Positions 27,137 to 35,945 of a stretch of 64,000 nucleotides of DNA are shown piece by piece. The notes below the pieces were generated by a model. It did no database searches. It saw only the letters and a program-made list of their open reading frames with translations, and was not told where the DNA came from. The stretch's first letter is position 1; each line of letters begins with the position of its first letter. This DNA is from Evansella halocellulosilytica (GTDB lineage Bacteria > Bacillota > Bacilli > Bacillales > Salisediminibacteriaceae): the NCBI RefSeq assembly GCF_002335745.1, contig NZ_NIST01000001.1, positions 4,464,883 through 4,528,882 of the forward strand, written 5' to 3'. The position numbers were made by a program, and so were the translations under genes.

Positions 27137-27166
27137 ATTGTAATGAAAACGGATTCAAAATAAAAC
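27137..27166 (-). promoter_or_regulatory. Promoter with cre site, acyl-CoA ligase copy 2
   Basis: On the minus strand TTTTAT, 17 nt, TACAAT. Between them lies ATGAAAACGGATTCA (27143-27157 on plus), a full match to the CcpA cre consensus. A cre site inside the promoter predicts repression by CcpA and HPr-Ser-P during growth on sugars, as reported for the B. subtilis lcfA operon. Confidence 0.75.
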
Positions 27167-27483
27167 ACATTTGTTTAAATTTTTAGAATTTTTGTTGTTA
27201 ATGTTCTCTACACAATTAATTACTAAAATTTAGCAGCACATATAGGGAACGTATTAACAAATCATGACTTATGTTAAAAGGGTTTTCAGCAAGCAAATTA
27301 TGCTTTCTAGAAACTCTTATTCTTTCGTGCAAGTTTTAATGGGGGAATTCTTAGTTGCAATTATACGTTTTTCAAGGGTTTATGGTTCTATAATGAATGT
27401 TGTGATCACCCTTATTAGGTCAATGTTTTGCTTTGATCATAAACAAAATAGTGTTATCGAATGAAATCTTTGATTTCCTCACT
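27167..27483. other. Non-coding spacer
   Basis: No gene with a ribosome site. The stretch 27338-27392 (TTTTAATGGGGGAATTCTTAGTTGCAATTATACG ... CAAGGGTTTATGG, split here) weakly resembles the short dispersed repeat at 18481 and 41559. Confidence 0.35.
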
Positions 27484-27660
27484 AACAGGCGGACCCTTTC
27501 ACTCCAAAGCACAAGTGCGACATCTACTCATGCTGCACTTCATTTGCATTCGTAGTGTCGAGCTTGATCGAAGTAGCTCAACCGTTCGTCCGTGGCAAAG
27601 AAGACACCGCGAATACGAACAGAGTGAAGTAAGAGCGGATCGCACTTGTTCCCTGAGGTG
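27484..27660. repeat. Dispersed repeat arranged as a long inverted repeat
   Basis: Left arm: GGCGGACCCTTTCACTCC then AAAGCACAAGTGCGACATCT and GCATTCGTAGTGTC. Right arm: GACACCGCGAATACGAACAGAGTGAAG and CGCACTTGTTCCC, the imperfect complement. The centre carries GAGCTTGATCGAAGTAGCTCAACCGTTCGTCCGTGGCAAAGAA (split here). The same block occurs in both MITEs, at 35545 and at 56566, and its right arm occurs at 57060-57165. It is non-coding. Confidence 0.75.
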
Positions 27661-27671
27661 AAAGCAAGCAA

Positions 27672-27940
27672 ATGCTTTTGCGACGAGTAACCGCTGGAGC
27701 AAATGTTTTCTGCGACGAGTAACCGCAGGAGCACTGTTTTTCTGCGACGAGTAACCGCAGGAGCAACGAGCGACTCTTCGCTGATTTCTCTACGAGCTGC
27801 TTCGACGCATTCTCTTCTTCGATTAATCTTGCAGAGGAAGAAGCACATAGTCTGCGACGAATAATCGCAGGAGCAAATGTTTTCTGCGACGAGTAACCGC
27901 AGGAGCAACGAGCGACTCTTCGCTGATTTCTCTAATAGGA
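27672..27940. repeat. Cluster of five TGCGACGAGTAACCGCAGGAGCA-type units
   Basis: A 23-25 bp unit (TGCGACGAGTAACCGC then AGGAGCA) occurs five times, near 27680, 27707, 27742, 27853 and 27884. Two units are followed by the same ACGAGCGACTCTTCGCTG block and ATTTCTCT. The complement of the unit is also inside both MITEs (near 11025 and 13000). Spacers differ in length and sequence, so this is not a CRISPR array. Confidence 0.7.
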
Positions 27941-28040
27941 CCGCCAAGAGAAGATTCCGAGTCCCTTGGTGGTAAGAAAAGCAGTCAAGCTGCTTCGACA
28001 CATTCACAACCTCGAATATACTAGAAGAGAAAGAAGCACG

Positions 28041-28148
28041 GTATACCTTCCTACTTTTCGTTACTTTTAAAGAGATCTCACGAATACAACCCTTAAAGGT
28101 TTATTTTTCACACAGGCAGAGCCGGTGGTTTAAAAGACTATAATCAAT
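28041..28148. repeat. About 108-bp dispersed repeat, copy 1
   Basis: GTATACCTTCCTACTTTTCG ... CTCACGAATACAACCCTTAAAGG ... CACACAGGCAGAGCC ... TATAATCA (split here) is about 90% alike 57171-57276. Both copies come after a member of the AAGCAAGCA/AAGAAGCAC repeat, so they move or are copied as a larger composite. Non-coding. Confidence 0.75.
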
Positions 28149-28495
28149 CACCAAACAAGGTTAAAAAGATAAAAACAGCACCGGATTTGAACGGTTACGC
28201 ACTAAGATCCTGTGGTAGCATTTAATCAGAAGTAGGATAGAAATCTACCCCCCTTTACATGAAGCATCTGCAAGAGTGTTGTCCAGCTCAAAGAGCGAGC
28301 CAGGAAAGAACTGAGTCGCCACTAAACAAGGCTAACACTCCTTGCATCTCCAAATAAAGGGTACGTCAATGAAGATTATAAAAACCGTTACTCAAGGTGC
28401 AAACGAATAGTGAATGGAAAATGTTGCACCACAACATTTGACAGAGAGCCATATTTTAGAGCCCGAATGAACTGCTCTTTAGTTGCTGTGAAATA
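28149..28495. other. Unassigned non-coding stretch with strong RNA-like dyads
   Basis: No open frame has a ribosome site. TACCCCCCTTTA (28246-28257) pairs with TAAAGGGTA (28355-28363). Inside it TGCAAGAGTGTT (28269-28280) pairs with AACACTCCTTGCA (28334-28346). A smaller CCAGCTC/GAGCCAGG hairpin lies within, and AATGTTG/CAACATT forms a separate hairpin at 28420-28438. The nested rod shape is RNA-like, but it is not a 6S, SRP, RNase P or tmRNA sequence I recognise. Confidence 0.45.
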
Positions 28496-28530
28496 GTAAA
28501 AAGACAACCAGTCATGACGACTAGCTGCCT
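28496..28530 (-). terminator. Terminator of the polX-mutS2-yshE group
   Basis: On the minus strand GGCAGCTAGTC pairs over 11 bp (four G-U pairs) with GACTGGTTGTC and is followed by TTTTTACT. Confidence 0.7.
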
Positions 28531-28609
28531 CTATGTGTAGCTTTATACTCTTTCATTTAAGATACAGATGAACATATAATTGATGAACTATTCATCACCA
28601 TGCTTTTTT

Positions 28610-28693
28610 TTAAGTAAAGAATAGTAAAAAGATCATTCCAGCAATAATAAACCCACCACAAAGAACAATTAATACTTTCCATAATGTTTCCAT
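28610..28693 (-). CDS. 27-residue hydrophobic peptide
   Basis: Reads METLWKVLIVLCGG then FIIAGMIFLLFFT and TAA, a single membrane helix. GAAGGTGAG lies 8 nt before the ATG. It follows yshE by 71 nt on the same strand and is followed by a terminator, so it is probably transcribed with the mutS2 operon. No family is recognised. The ribosome site and position make it more than a chance frame, but its size keeps confidence moderate. Confidence 0.5.
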   Translation of the reverse strand: METLWKVLIVLCGGFIIAGMIFLLFFT

Positions 28694-28764
28694 AACACGA
28701 TCTCACCTTCATTTATTCTATATAATCCTAATTACGTGATAAAAATAAAGTTTCCCCTTAATAT

Positions 28765-29172
28765 CTAGCGAATGCTTGCACCAATAATATAAGACAATGC
28801 TGCAGATAGGATAAATGAAATGAAGCCGACGGAGCGATTATCTTTTTGAAGTTCCTCATCGACTTTAAATCCTGGTGTTAAAAACTCAAAAATAAAATAA
28901 ACAAATAGTAGGAGGGTGAAGCCAAACGCTCCCCAGCCTAGCATTTCCAATATCGAATCATTTGCCATAATGGAATGACGGAAAACGTTTGCTACTCCAA
29001 ATATCTTTCCACCTGTTGCTAAAGATACAGCTATATTTCCATTTTTGATTTCATCCCAAGTTTTATATTTCGTCACGATCTCAAATACAGCTAAAGCTAT
29101 GATTAACCCGACGACTACAATACTGTACATCCCTGCTGTATAGACATAATCATGTTGAAAAAAGTTTTCCAT
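28765..29172 (-). CDS. yshE: YshE, DUF350 membrane protein
   Basis: A 135-residue membrane protein with four hydrophobic helices (about 15-33, 60-78, 80-98 and 113-132), matching the DUF350 family and the B. subtilis yshE place after mutS2. AGGGGGAGAACCG precedes the ATG. The function is not known; DUF350 proteins occur with stress and membrane-repair gene sets. It lies 29 nt after mutS2 and belongs to the same operon. Confidence 0.85.
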   Translation of the reverse strand: MENFFQHDYVYTAGMYSIVVVGLIIALAVFEIVTKYKTWDEIKNGNIAVSLATGGKIFGVANVFRHSIMANDSILEMLGWGAFGFTLLLFVYFIFEFLTPGFKVDEELQKDNRSVGFISFILSAALSYIIGASIR

Positions 29173-29201
29173 CGGTTCTCCCCCTCATCGAGAACAGGTG
29201 A

Positions 29202-31565
29202 TTATTTTAGCGATACGACTGTTACACCTGATCCTCCTTCACCAGCTCCACCTAGGCGTGTCCCTTTTACGTTTCGATGTTTTTTTAATAATTCTTGTAC
29301 ACCTTTACGAAGAGCCCCGGTCCCTTGCCCATGAATAATTGAGACTTGATGGTAACCGGCAAGGACAGCATCATCTAGATATTTTTCGACTTCTCTCATT
29401 GCATCTTCAAAGCGTTCTCCTCGTAAATCTAGTTCCGATTTCACATGGGACCCTTTTCCACGAATTGTTGATAACGGGTTTTTTTCAACTTCTTTCGGAC
29501 GGTCAATATAAAGAAGGTCTTCTTTTTTTACTTTCATTTTCATCATTCCAAGCTGAACGAAGTACTCGTTATCATTGACTTTTTCAACGATATGACCTTT
29601 TTGGTCAAAACTTACCACTTTCACTTCATCACCTGGTACAAGCTTATTTACTTTTGGCTGCTTTAAAGGTTTCTTTGTTTGCTTTTTCTTATTCACTAAT
29701 TCTGGCTCAGCCCGTTCTAATCGTTTCTTCGCATCAATTAGCTCATGTTCTTTAATGGCCGGATTATTTTTTTGCATTTCACGAAGTTCATGGATGACTT
29801 GTTCAGCTTCCGCTTTTGCTTTCTCCACTGATTCGGCAGCTTTTTCTTCAGCTTCTTTCAATACTTTCTCTTTTTCTGTTTGTAGTTTATCAAACTCGTT
29901 AGTCAATTCACGGTGAAGCCGCTCTGCTTCTTTTCGAAGTATCTCTGTTTCCTCCATTTGCTGTTCAGCGTCTTTTCGGCTGTCTTCAAGTGAAGCAATC
30001 ATATTTTCAATTTTGTTCGTATCTGCGCCAATATGGCTTTTTGCATCATCTATAATTGTATCACTTAACCCGAGCCTGCGACTGATTGCAAAAGCATTAC
30101 TTCGCCCTGGCACACCGATAAGCAGTCGATATGTTGGTTTTAATGTTTCAACATTAAATTCAACACTCGCATTCATCACGCCTTCTCGATTGTACGCATA
30201 TCCTTTCAATTCACTATAATGTGTCGTTGCGATTACTTTTGCGCCAGCATTGTATACGTAATCAAGAATTGATATGGCAAGTGCCGCACCTTCAGTAGGA
30301 TCCGTACCAGCACCAAGTTCATCAAACAGGACGAGAGACTGGTGGTCAATCCGCTCTAAAATATCAACAATGTTCGTCATATGTGACGAAAAAGTACTTA
30401 AGCTTTGTTCGATTGACTGTTCATCACCAATATCCGCAAAAATTTGCTGGAACACGGAAGCTATTGAACCTTCTTCACAAGGAATTTGTAACCCTGATTG
30501 AGCCATTAACGTTAATAATCCGACCGTTTTTAATGTAACCGTCTTGCCTCCTGTGTTCGGTCCGGTAATCACAAGCGAGGAAAAATCAGTCCCTAATTCG
30601 ATATCAATAGGGACGATTTCATCAGCTGAAATCAGCGGATGTCTGGCTTTCGTCATTTTTATTTTGCCTTGTTCATTTAAATTCGGCTGTGTCGCTTTAA
30701 TTGCCGCACTGTAGTGTGCTTTTGCAAAGATAAAGTCTACTTCGGTCATAATATGAATGACAGTTAATAATTCATTTGCAGATTCATTCACTTGTCCGGA
30801 TAAAGATATTAAAATCCGGTTTATTTCTTGCTTTTCTTTAACCCGAGCTTCACGGAGCTGATTGTTAATTTGCACGACTGATTCTGGTTCGACAAATAAA
30901 GTCGCTCCAGATGCTGACTGATCATGAACCATCCCGCCGAAGTGGCTGCGATACTCTTGTTTTACTGGAATGACATAACGATCATTTCGAATCGTGATAA
31001 TGGCATCAGAGAGCATTTTTCGACCGCTTGATGATCGCGTTATATTTTCTAATTTTGAGCGCACATTCGATTCATGTGAGCGGATTTGCTGACGTATACT
31101 GCGCAGGGCAGAGCTCGCAGAATCTAACACTTCTCCGCTTTCATCAATTGACTGTTTGATTTCTCTTTCTAAATCTGTTAAAGGAACCATCTGATTCACT
31201 AAGTTAGGCAAGATCGTTAACTCAATCTCGTCTTCAAGCATACTTTCGACAAAACTTTTAAAACGGCGACTTCCGTAAATCGTGGACGAAATGTCCAGTA
31301 ACTCTAGTTCATTGAGCATACCGCCGATTTGAGCACGTTTAACGCTAGCTCGAATATCACGAAGTCCACCTAATGGAACTTGTCCTTTCAGCCTGAGCAC
31401 ATTTGCACCTTCATATGTGCTTTGCTGTGCATGTTCTATTTCTTCCATGTTAAATGATGGCATTAAGTTCTTTACACGTTGTTTTCCTAATGAGGAACTA
31501 GCATGCTGGATTAATTGCTCTTTCATTTTGTTATATTCTAATATGCGACAAACCCTTTCTAACAC
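29202..31565 (-). CDS. mutS2: Endonuclease MutS2 (recombination/ribosome-rescue MutS paralogue)
   Basis: 787-residue MutS family ATPase lacking the mismatch-recognition domain. It has the Walker A motif [12 protein letters not shown] near 335-346, the Walker [14 protein letters not shown], a long coiled coil (about 510-630) and a C-terminal Smr nuclease domain ([27 protein letters not shown]). Family members restrain homologous recombination, and in B. subtilis MutS2 also senses collided ribosomes. Start GTG 31565 follows GGAGGTGACC. The gene is 19 nt after polX, so co-transcription is likely. Confidence 0.95.
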   Translation of the reverse strand: MLERVCRILEYNKMKEQLIQHASSSLGKQRVKNLMPSFNMEEIEHAQQSTYEGANVLRLKGQVPLGGLRDIRASVKRAQIGGMLNELELLDISSTIYGSRRFKSFVESMLEDEIELTILPNLVNQMVPLTDLEREIKQSIDESGEVLDSASSALRSIRQQIRSHESNVRSKLENITRSSSGRKMLSDAIITIRNDRYVIPVKQEYRSHFGGMVHDQSASGATLFVEPESVVQINNQLREARVKEKQEINRILISLSGQVNESANELLTVIHIMTEVDFIFAKAHYSAAIKATQPNLNEQGKIKMTKARHPLISADEIVPIDIELGTDFSSLVITGPNTGGKTVTLKTVGLLTLMAQSGLQIPCEEGSIASVFQQIFADIGDEQSIEQSLSTFSSHMTNIVDILERIDHQSLVLFDELGAGTDPTEGAALAISILDYVYNAGAKVIATTHYSELKGYAYNREGVMNASVEFNVETLKPTYRLLIGVPGRSNAFAISRRLGLSDTIIDDAKSHIGADTNKIENMIASLEDSRKDAEQQMEETEILRKEAERLHRELTNEFDKLQTEKEKVLKEAEEKAAESVEKAKAEAEQVIHELREMQKNNPAIKEHELIDAKKRLERAEPELVNKKKQTKKPLKQPKVNKLVPGDEVKVVSFDQKGHIVEKVNDNEYFVQLGMMKMKVKKEDLLYIDRPKEVEKNPLSTIRGKGSHVKSELDLRGERFEDAMREVEKYLDDAVLAGYHQVSIIHGQGTGALRKGVQELLKKHRNVKGTRLGGAGEGGSGVTVVSLK

Positions 31566-31584
31566 AAGGGGTCACCTCCGTCTG

Positions 31585-33309
31585 TTACCGACCTTTTTGA
31601 ATGAATGCCTTTAGTTCTTCAGCTGTCCACGTATTCACGACATTTTCATTTTTCAACCATCCACGTCGAGCCGCTTTCACACCGATTGGCATATGGTCAA
31701 GCATCTCTATTCGGTGTGCATCCGTGTTTACGGCAAATTTCACACCTTTGTCCTGTGCTTTTTTCAACCAATCTGCCGATAAATCCAGCCTATTTGGATT
31801 CGCATTCAATTCTAAGATCGTATTAGTTTCAACCGCAACTTCAAAAAGTTCATCCATGTTCACTGGATATCCACTCCGTCTTCCTATCAACCTTCCAGTT
31901 GGGTGCGCGATCATTGCTACGTGAGGATTGTATAGCGCTGTTTTTAATCGTTTCATAATCGTTTTTTCATCTTGATTAAATGCAGAATGAATCGAGCCGA
32001 TGACAAAATCTACATGTTCAAGAATTTCATCATCATAATCTAAAGATCCATCTGGTAATATATCCATCTCAATCCCTGTAAACACCGTAAAGCCATCGTA
32101 TTTCTCATTTTGTTTACGAACTTCCTCATGCTGACGTTTCAAACGTTCTACAGTTAACCCATTTGCAACTCGTAAAAATTGCGAGTGATCTGTTACTGCC
32201 ATAAAAGAATACCCTTTTGAACGGCATGCTTCGATCATCTCTGCAATTGAATGTGCCCCATCACTCCACGTCGTATGCATATGAAGATCTCCTTTGATGT
32301 CATTCAATTCAACAAGTGACATCTCTTTCTCGAACTGTTCGATTTCTTCATAACCTTCACGAACTTCTGGAGGAATAAACGATAGTCCGAAATGCTTGAA
32401 AAAGTCTTTCTCTGAGTCAAATGTTTTCACTTCACCAGTTTCTTCATTCTCGACTCCATACTCGCTGATTTTTTCTCCGTTCTCCTTCGCACGTTGACGC
32501 ATAAGGACATTATGATCTTTTGATCCTGTAAAATGATGAAGGGTTGTAGCAAATGCTTTGTCTTCAACCATACGGAAATCAATTGGAACAATTAAGTCAT
32601 CAAGCTGCAGTTCAATACTGACCTTTGTCTCACCATGTCCGATAATTTCTATAATGTTTTCCATCGAAACTAATTGATCTCCTACATGCACAGGATCATC
32701 CGTGGATAATATGAAGTCAAGATCTTTAACCATTTCACGGCATCTGCGAAAGCTGCCAGCAATTTCATATCTCTGTATTCCGGTCATTCGATCAAGACGT
32801 GACTTAATTTCCTCAACGCCAGGAATCATTTGTGCAATTGGTAATCGTTCTGGACGTTTCCCTAATTCATCGATGGCTGCTAATATCTTTTCTTCTGTTT
32901 TCTCCCCAAAGCCTGGAAGCCTTTGTACTTTGTTTTTTTCACAGGCTGTTCTCAATGTCGCCACATCAACTACTCCAAGTTCCTGATAAAGCTTGCCAAT
33001 CTTTTTTCCACCTAGTCCGGGAAGCTTTAATAATGGAAGTAATCCTTCAGGAAGTTCTTCCTCAAGTTCTGTCAGCGTCGAGCTTTTCCCTTCTAGAACA
33101 AGCTCTTCAATAATTGCGGCCGTTCCTTTGCCTATACCTTGTAGCTTGGAAGGGTCTTCAATTTCACCAATCGTACGTTCGTCTCGTTCAAGAGCTTGCG
33201 CTGCTTTTCTGTAAGCAGAAACTTTAAACGCATTTTCTCCTTTTATTTCAAGATAAACAGCGATTTTTTCTAATGTTTGAATAATATCTTTTTTATTTAA
33301 TGCTGTCAT
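31585..33309 (-). CDS. polX: DNA polymerase X with PHP domain
   Basis: 574-residue repair polymerase for gap filling. Two N-terminal helix-hairpin-helix regions (LQGIGKGTAAIIEEL, LKLPGLGGKKIGKLY) lead into the family-X nucleotidyl transferase with paired aspartates in VKDLDFIL and IVPIDFR. The C-terminal PHP phosphoesterase (from about 335) has the metal motifs GDLHMHTTWSDG, MAVTDHSQ, GIEMDIL and NTDAHR, giving the 3'-5' exonuclease and AP endonuclease seen in B. subtilis PolX. ACGAGGTGAG precedes the ATG. Confidence 0.95.
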   Translation of the reverse strand: MTALNKKDIIQTLEKIAVYLEIKGENAFKVSAYRKAAQALERDERTIGEIEDPSKLQGIGKGTAAIIEELVLEGKSSTLTELEEELPEGLLPLLKLPGLGGKKIGKLYQELGVVDVATLRTACEKNKVQRLPGFGEKTEEKILAAIDELGKRPERLPIAQMIPGVEEIKSRLDRMTGIQRYEIAGSFRRCREMVKDLDFILSTDDPVHVGDQLVSMENIIEIIGHGETKVSIELQLDDLIVPIDFRMVEDKAFATTLHHFTGSKDHNVLMRQRAKENGEKISEYGVENEETGEVKTFDSEKDFFKHFGLSFIPPEVREGYEEIEQFEKEMSLVELNDIKGDLHMHTTWSDGAHSIAEMIEACRSKGYSFMAVTDHSQFLRVANGLTVERLKRQHEEVRKQNEKYDGFTVFTGIEMDILPDGSLDYDDEILEHVDFVIGSIHSAFNQDEKTIMKRLKTALYNPHVAMIAHPTGRLIGRRSGYPVNMDELFEVAVETNTILELNANPNRLDLSADWLKKAQDKGVKFAVNTDAHRIEMLDHMPIGVKAARRGWLKNENVVNTWTAEELKAFIQKGR

Positions 33310-33408
33310 AACGGCTCACCTCGTTTTCATCGATCCTTGTCCATATATCTATTCTCATCATAACGATAATCGTAAGATTAAAGCAACTTTGATGATGTCA
33401 GTAGTCGC

Positions 33409-33438
33409 AAAGAAAGCTCCTCGCATGAACGAGAAGCT
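33409..33438 (-). terminator. Possible terminator after cvpA
   Basis: AGCTTCTCG pairs with CGAGGAGCT around a TTCATG loop, followed by TTCTTTG on the minus strand. The T tract is short, so some read-through into polX is likely. Confidence 0.5.
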
Positions 33439-33442
33439 AACC

Positions 33443-33979
33443 TTAAGTCGTTTCAGACCAAAGTTCTTTTATTTCATTTGATAAGATTGGTGTGTAATCA
33501 AAAATCATTTGCGCAAAACTAGAACCTTGCAACACTTGTTGAACAGCCTCTAACTGAATAAGAGCGGCTAAATGCAAAAGTACTACAATAATAAGCAGAC
33601 CTTCAATAAAACCTAATGCTCCCCCAAGCCAGCGATTAATCATGTTTAATATCGGTAAATGTGCGAGAAAATCAAATAGCGATCCAAAAATATGCATGAC
33701 GACCTTCGTAATAATGAAAAGAGCAGCAAAAGCAATTCCATTGTAGTAAACGGACTCCAAATGAAAAGCTTCAACAAGGAGGCTCATTCCTGAATCTGAT
33801 GAAAGCTGCGGAAACGGGATCCATAATCGTATGTAGTGTGCAACATCTTGATAGTATAAGTAGGCAACGATAAAGGCAACTACGAATCCTAGTAAATGGA
33901 TAAGTTGTAAAATAAATCCACGTCGAAATCCAACAAAAAAGCTAATAATTAAAGCAATAAACAACAAAAAACTAAGCAT
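33443..33979 (-). CDS. yshB: CvpA family membrane protein (YshB)
   Basis: 178-residue inner-membrane protein with four or five hydrophobic helices, of the CvpA family, named from colicin V export in E. coli. Helices start right at the N-terminus (MLSFLLFIALIISFFVGF); the middle contains INRWLGGALGFIEGLL, the family signature. It follows zapA with a 2-nt gap, so they form a translationally linked pair as in B. subtilis. The role in Bacillus is unknown. Confidence 0.88.
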   Translation of the reverse strand: MLSFLLFIALIISFFVGFRRGFILQLIHLLGFVVAFIVAYLYYQDVAHYIRLWIPFPQLSSDSGMSLLVEAFHLESVYYNGIAFAALFIITKVVMHIFGSLFDFLAHLPILNMINRWLGGALGFIEGLLIIVVLLHLAALIQLEAVQQVLQGSSFAQMIFDYTPILSNEIKELWSETT

Positions 33980-33981
33980 CT

Positions 33982-34239
33982 TTATAAATCCCCATCTTTC
34001 TTTTCATCTTCCTCTATCCTTTTAAGCAGATCTAAATATTCATTTCCTATATTGACAGCTGTTAAAACAGCTAATTTATTTGAATCTAAATATGGATTCT
34101 TTCCTTTTAGTTCTTTCATTTTTCGATCGACGAGTCTGGCAACTTTTTTCACATGCTCTGGATCTTCTGACCCAACAATTTTATACTGCTGCCCAAAAAT
34201 CGTCACACTCGTTCGACGCTTTTCGTGTTCTTCTCCCAC
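33982..34239 (-). CDS. zapA: Cell division protein ZapA
   Basis: Cytosolic protein of 85 residues that promotes FtsZ bundling at the division ring. Conserved elements are the N-terminal TSVTIFGQQYKIVG strand-turn and LAVLTAVNIGNEYLDL, leading into a C-terminal coiled coil. I chose GTG 34239, which gives the same length as B. subtilis ZapA, because GGAGG lies 7 nt before it; the ATG at 34281 has only a weak site. Followed directly by cvpA. Confidence 0.92.
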   Translation of the reverse strand: MGEEHEKRRTSVTIFGQQYKIVGSEDPEHVKKVARLVDRKMKELKGKNPYLDSNKLAVLTAVNIGNEYLDLLKRIEEDEKKDGDL

Positions 34240-34439
34240 TACTAAGCCTCCATTCGTCATAGAAATCCTATTATTTATCATAACATGCCAGATCGTGTAT
34301 GAAAATATAAACTATTGATTACAGAAAATAGATGACTTAGAATACGAGTTTGTCTATACTAGTTAATACGCATCTTTCCCGAAAATGTCTATGATAACGA
34401 TAGTATTCGAACCAAAATATTTAGAGAGGCTTGATTCTA

Positions 34440-35384
34440 ATGAGTTACGAAGTTGTGCAAGTTGATAAGTCAATATTAGAAAAAATGAAACTTACATATT
34501 CCGATTCGCTAAAAGCAAAACCCCCTCAAGGAGCGGTTTTTGCCGCTAAAACGAAAGGTTGTTCGATCACAGGCTATCGGTCAGGAAAAGTCCTTTTCCA
34601 AGGTAAAGACGCTACAACTGAGGCGAAAAGGTGGGGGAATGAAAGTAAAGCGGCTCCGACAAAGAAAAAATCCACTACAAAAAGTGTAAATAATCATAAA
34701 TATCAGCCCCCGGAAGATGTTGCCAACCTTGTTCTTTTAGGAAGTGACGAAACAGGTACCGGCGATTATTTCGGTCCGATGACTGTCGTTTGTACCCATT
34801 TATCACCTGAGCAAATGAAGACGATCGAACATTGGGGGATTCGTGATTCCAAAACAATTACGGATACTACAATTCGAGACATCGCGCCAAAACTAGTAAA
34901 AGAATGTACGTACAGCCTTCTCGTTTTAAAAAATAAAAAATATAATGACCTTCAGCAAAAAGGGATGAACCAAGGTCAAATGAAAGCCTTACTTCATCAT
35001 CAAGCTATTGTGAATGTCATGAAAAAATGTGCAGACGAACAGTTAAACGTTGAAGGAATTCTCATTGATCAGTTTGTACAGCCTGACCGTTATTTTGAAT
35101 ATTTACGTTCAAAAGGAAAGCAATGGCGTTCAGAGAAGCCGTTATACTTTGCAACGAAGGCAGAAAACCTTCATCCTGCAGTAGCTGCTGCATCAGTCCT
35201 TGCTCGTTATTCATTTTTAAAAGAAATGGATGCATTAGAACAGCAAGTCGGGCTTCCTCTGCCAAAAGGAGCAGGCAGCAAAGTCGACCAAGCAGCAAAA
35301 GAAATCGTCCGCTTAAAAGGAAAAGATACATTATATTCTTGTACGAAGTGGCACTTCGGTAACACTCAAAAAGTAATAGGCTAA
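34440..35384 (+). CDS. rnhC: Ribonuclease HIII
   Basis: 314-residue RNase that cuts RNA in RNA-DNA hybrids. The N-terminal TBP-like substrate-binding domain (about 1-90) is followed by the catalytic domain, with GSDETGTGDYFGP carrying the first acidic residues, then LLIDQF-type GILIDQFVQ and HPAVAAASVLARY. ATG 34440 was chosen with AGAGG upstream; a TTG 9 nt earlier lies too close to that site. Divergent from zapA and followed by a terminator. Confidence 0.95.
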   Translation: MSYEVVQVDKSILEKMKLTYSDSLKAKPPQGAVFAAKTKGCSITGYRSGKVLFQGKDATTEAKRWGNESKAAPTKKKSTTKSVNNHKYQPPEDVANLVLLGSDETGTGDYFGPMTVVCTHLSPEQMKTIEHWGIRDSKTITDTTIRDIAPKLVKECTYSLLVLKNKKYNDLQQKGMNQGQMKALLHHQAIVNVMKKCADEQLNVEGILIDQFVQPDRYFEYLRSKGKQWRSEKPLYFATKAENLHPAVAAASVLARYSFLKEMDALEQQVGLPLPKGAGSKVDQAAKEIVRLKGKDTLYSCTKWHFGNTQKVIG

Positions 35385-35390
35385 CGATAT

Positions 35391-35431
35391 TACGCTTAGA
35401 TTTTGACTGAGGTCAGAACTAAGCGTTTTTT
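35391..35431 (+). terminator. Terminator of rnhC
   Basis: ACGCTTAG ... GAC-tgag-GTC ... CTAAGCGT stem followed by TTTTTT, starting 6 nt after the stop. Confidence 0.85.
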
Positions 35432-35544
35432 GTCGTTAATTTTGTGGAATCTAATTCCGCTATTGAGGTAGGTAATCTGAACGCCATCTTCTTTTGTTAT
35501 TTTGTGAATTTTTATTCGAATCGCTTATGACAGGTGTATTCATT

Positions 35545-35593
35545 TCAGAGCACAAGTGCAACATCTAACTCTTGCCGCACTTCGTTTGCATCG
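35545..35593. repeat. Partial copy of the AGCACAAGTGCGACATCT repeat
   Basis: CAGAGCACAAGTGCAACATCT, then GCCGCACTTCGTTTGCAT (first string split from its continuation), corresponds to the left arm of the repeat in the MITEs and at 27484. It abuts the 21-bp tandem array. Confidence 0.65.
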
Positions 35594-35908
35594 CAATTTC
35601 TCTATGCTTTGATGCAACTTTTCTATCCTTTGACGCAACTTCCCTATCCTTTGACGCAACTTCCCTATCCTTTGACGCAACTTCCCTATCCTTTGACGCA
35701 ACTTCCCTATCCTTTGACGCAACTTCCCTATCCTTTGACGCAACTTCCCTATCCTTTGACGCAACTTCCCTATCCTTTGACGCAACTTCCCTATCCTTTG
35801 ACGCAACTTCCCTATCCTTTGACGCAACTTTTCTATCCTTTGACGCAACTTCCCTATCCTTTGACGCAACTTTTCTATCCTTTGACGCAACTTCCCTATC
35901 CTTTGACG
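35594..35908. repeat. Tandem array of fifteen 21-bp units
   Basis: The unit TTCCCTATCCTTTGACGCAA plus C is repeated 15 times without spacers. The leftmost unit is most diverged (ATGCTTTGATGCAAC) and a few units have TTTCTATCC instead of TCCCTATCC. Because 21 is a multiple of 3, long open frames appear on both strands (heptads LPYPLTQ on plus, RQRIGKL on minus). None has a ribosome site, and the minus frame begins only at a TTG in the last unit. I call it non-coding. It lies between the convergent rnhC and 35946 genes. Confidence 0.9.
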
Positions 35909-35945
35909 CAAATCTATATCGGCTTACGTCCGTGAATATCGATGC

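Noticed and set aside
27672..27940. Possible CRISPR array
   Set aside because: Units of 23-25 bp recur only five times with unequal spacers, some spacers repeat, and no cas genes are present; the unit also occurs inside MITEs.
27540..28007. Minus-strand frame of 155 residues rich in LLRLLVAE
   Set aside because: Repeated residues come from the tandem 23-25 bp units; no start signal, composition not protein-like.
28246..28363. 6S, SRP, RNase P or tmRNA gene
   Set aside because: None of the conserved sequence blocks of these RNAs is present; left as an unassigned structured region.
34052..34318. Plus-strand frame opposite zapA
   Set aside because: Shadow of zapA; no ribosome site.
35540..35911. 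123-residue minus-strand frame of RQRIGKL heptads, coiled-coil-like
   Set aside because: Frame exists only because the repeat period is 21 nt; start is a TTG inside the last unit with no ribosome site, and the plus strand is equally open.
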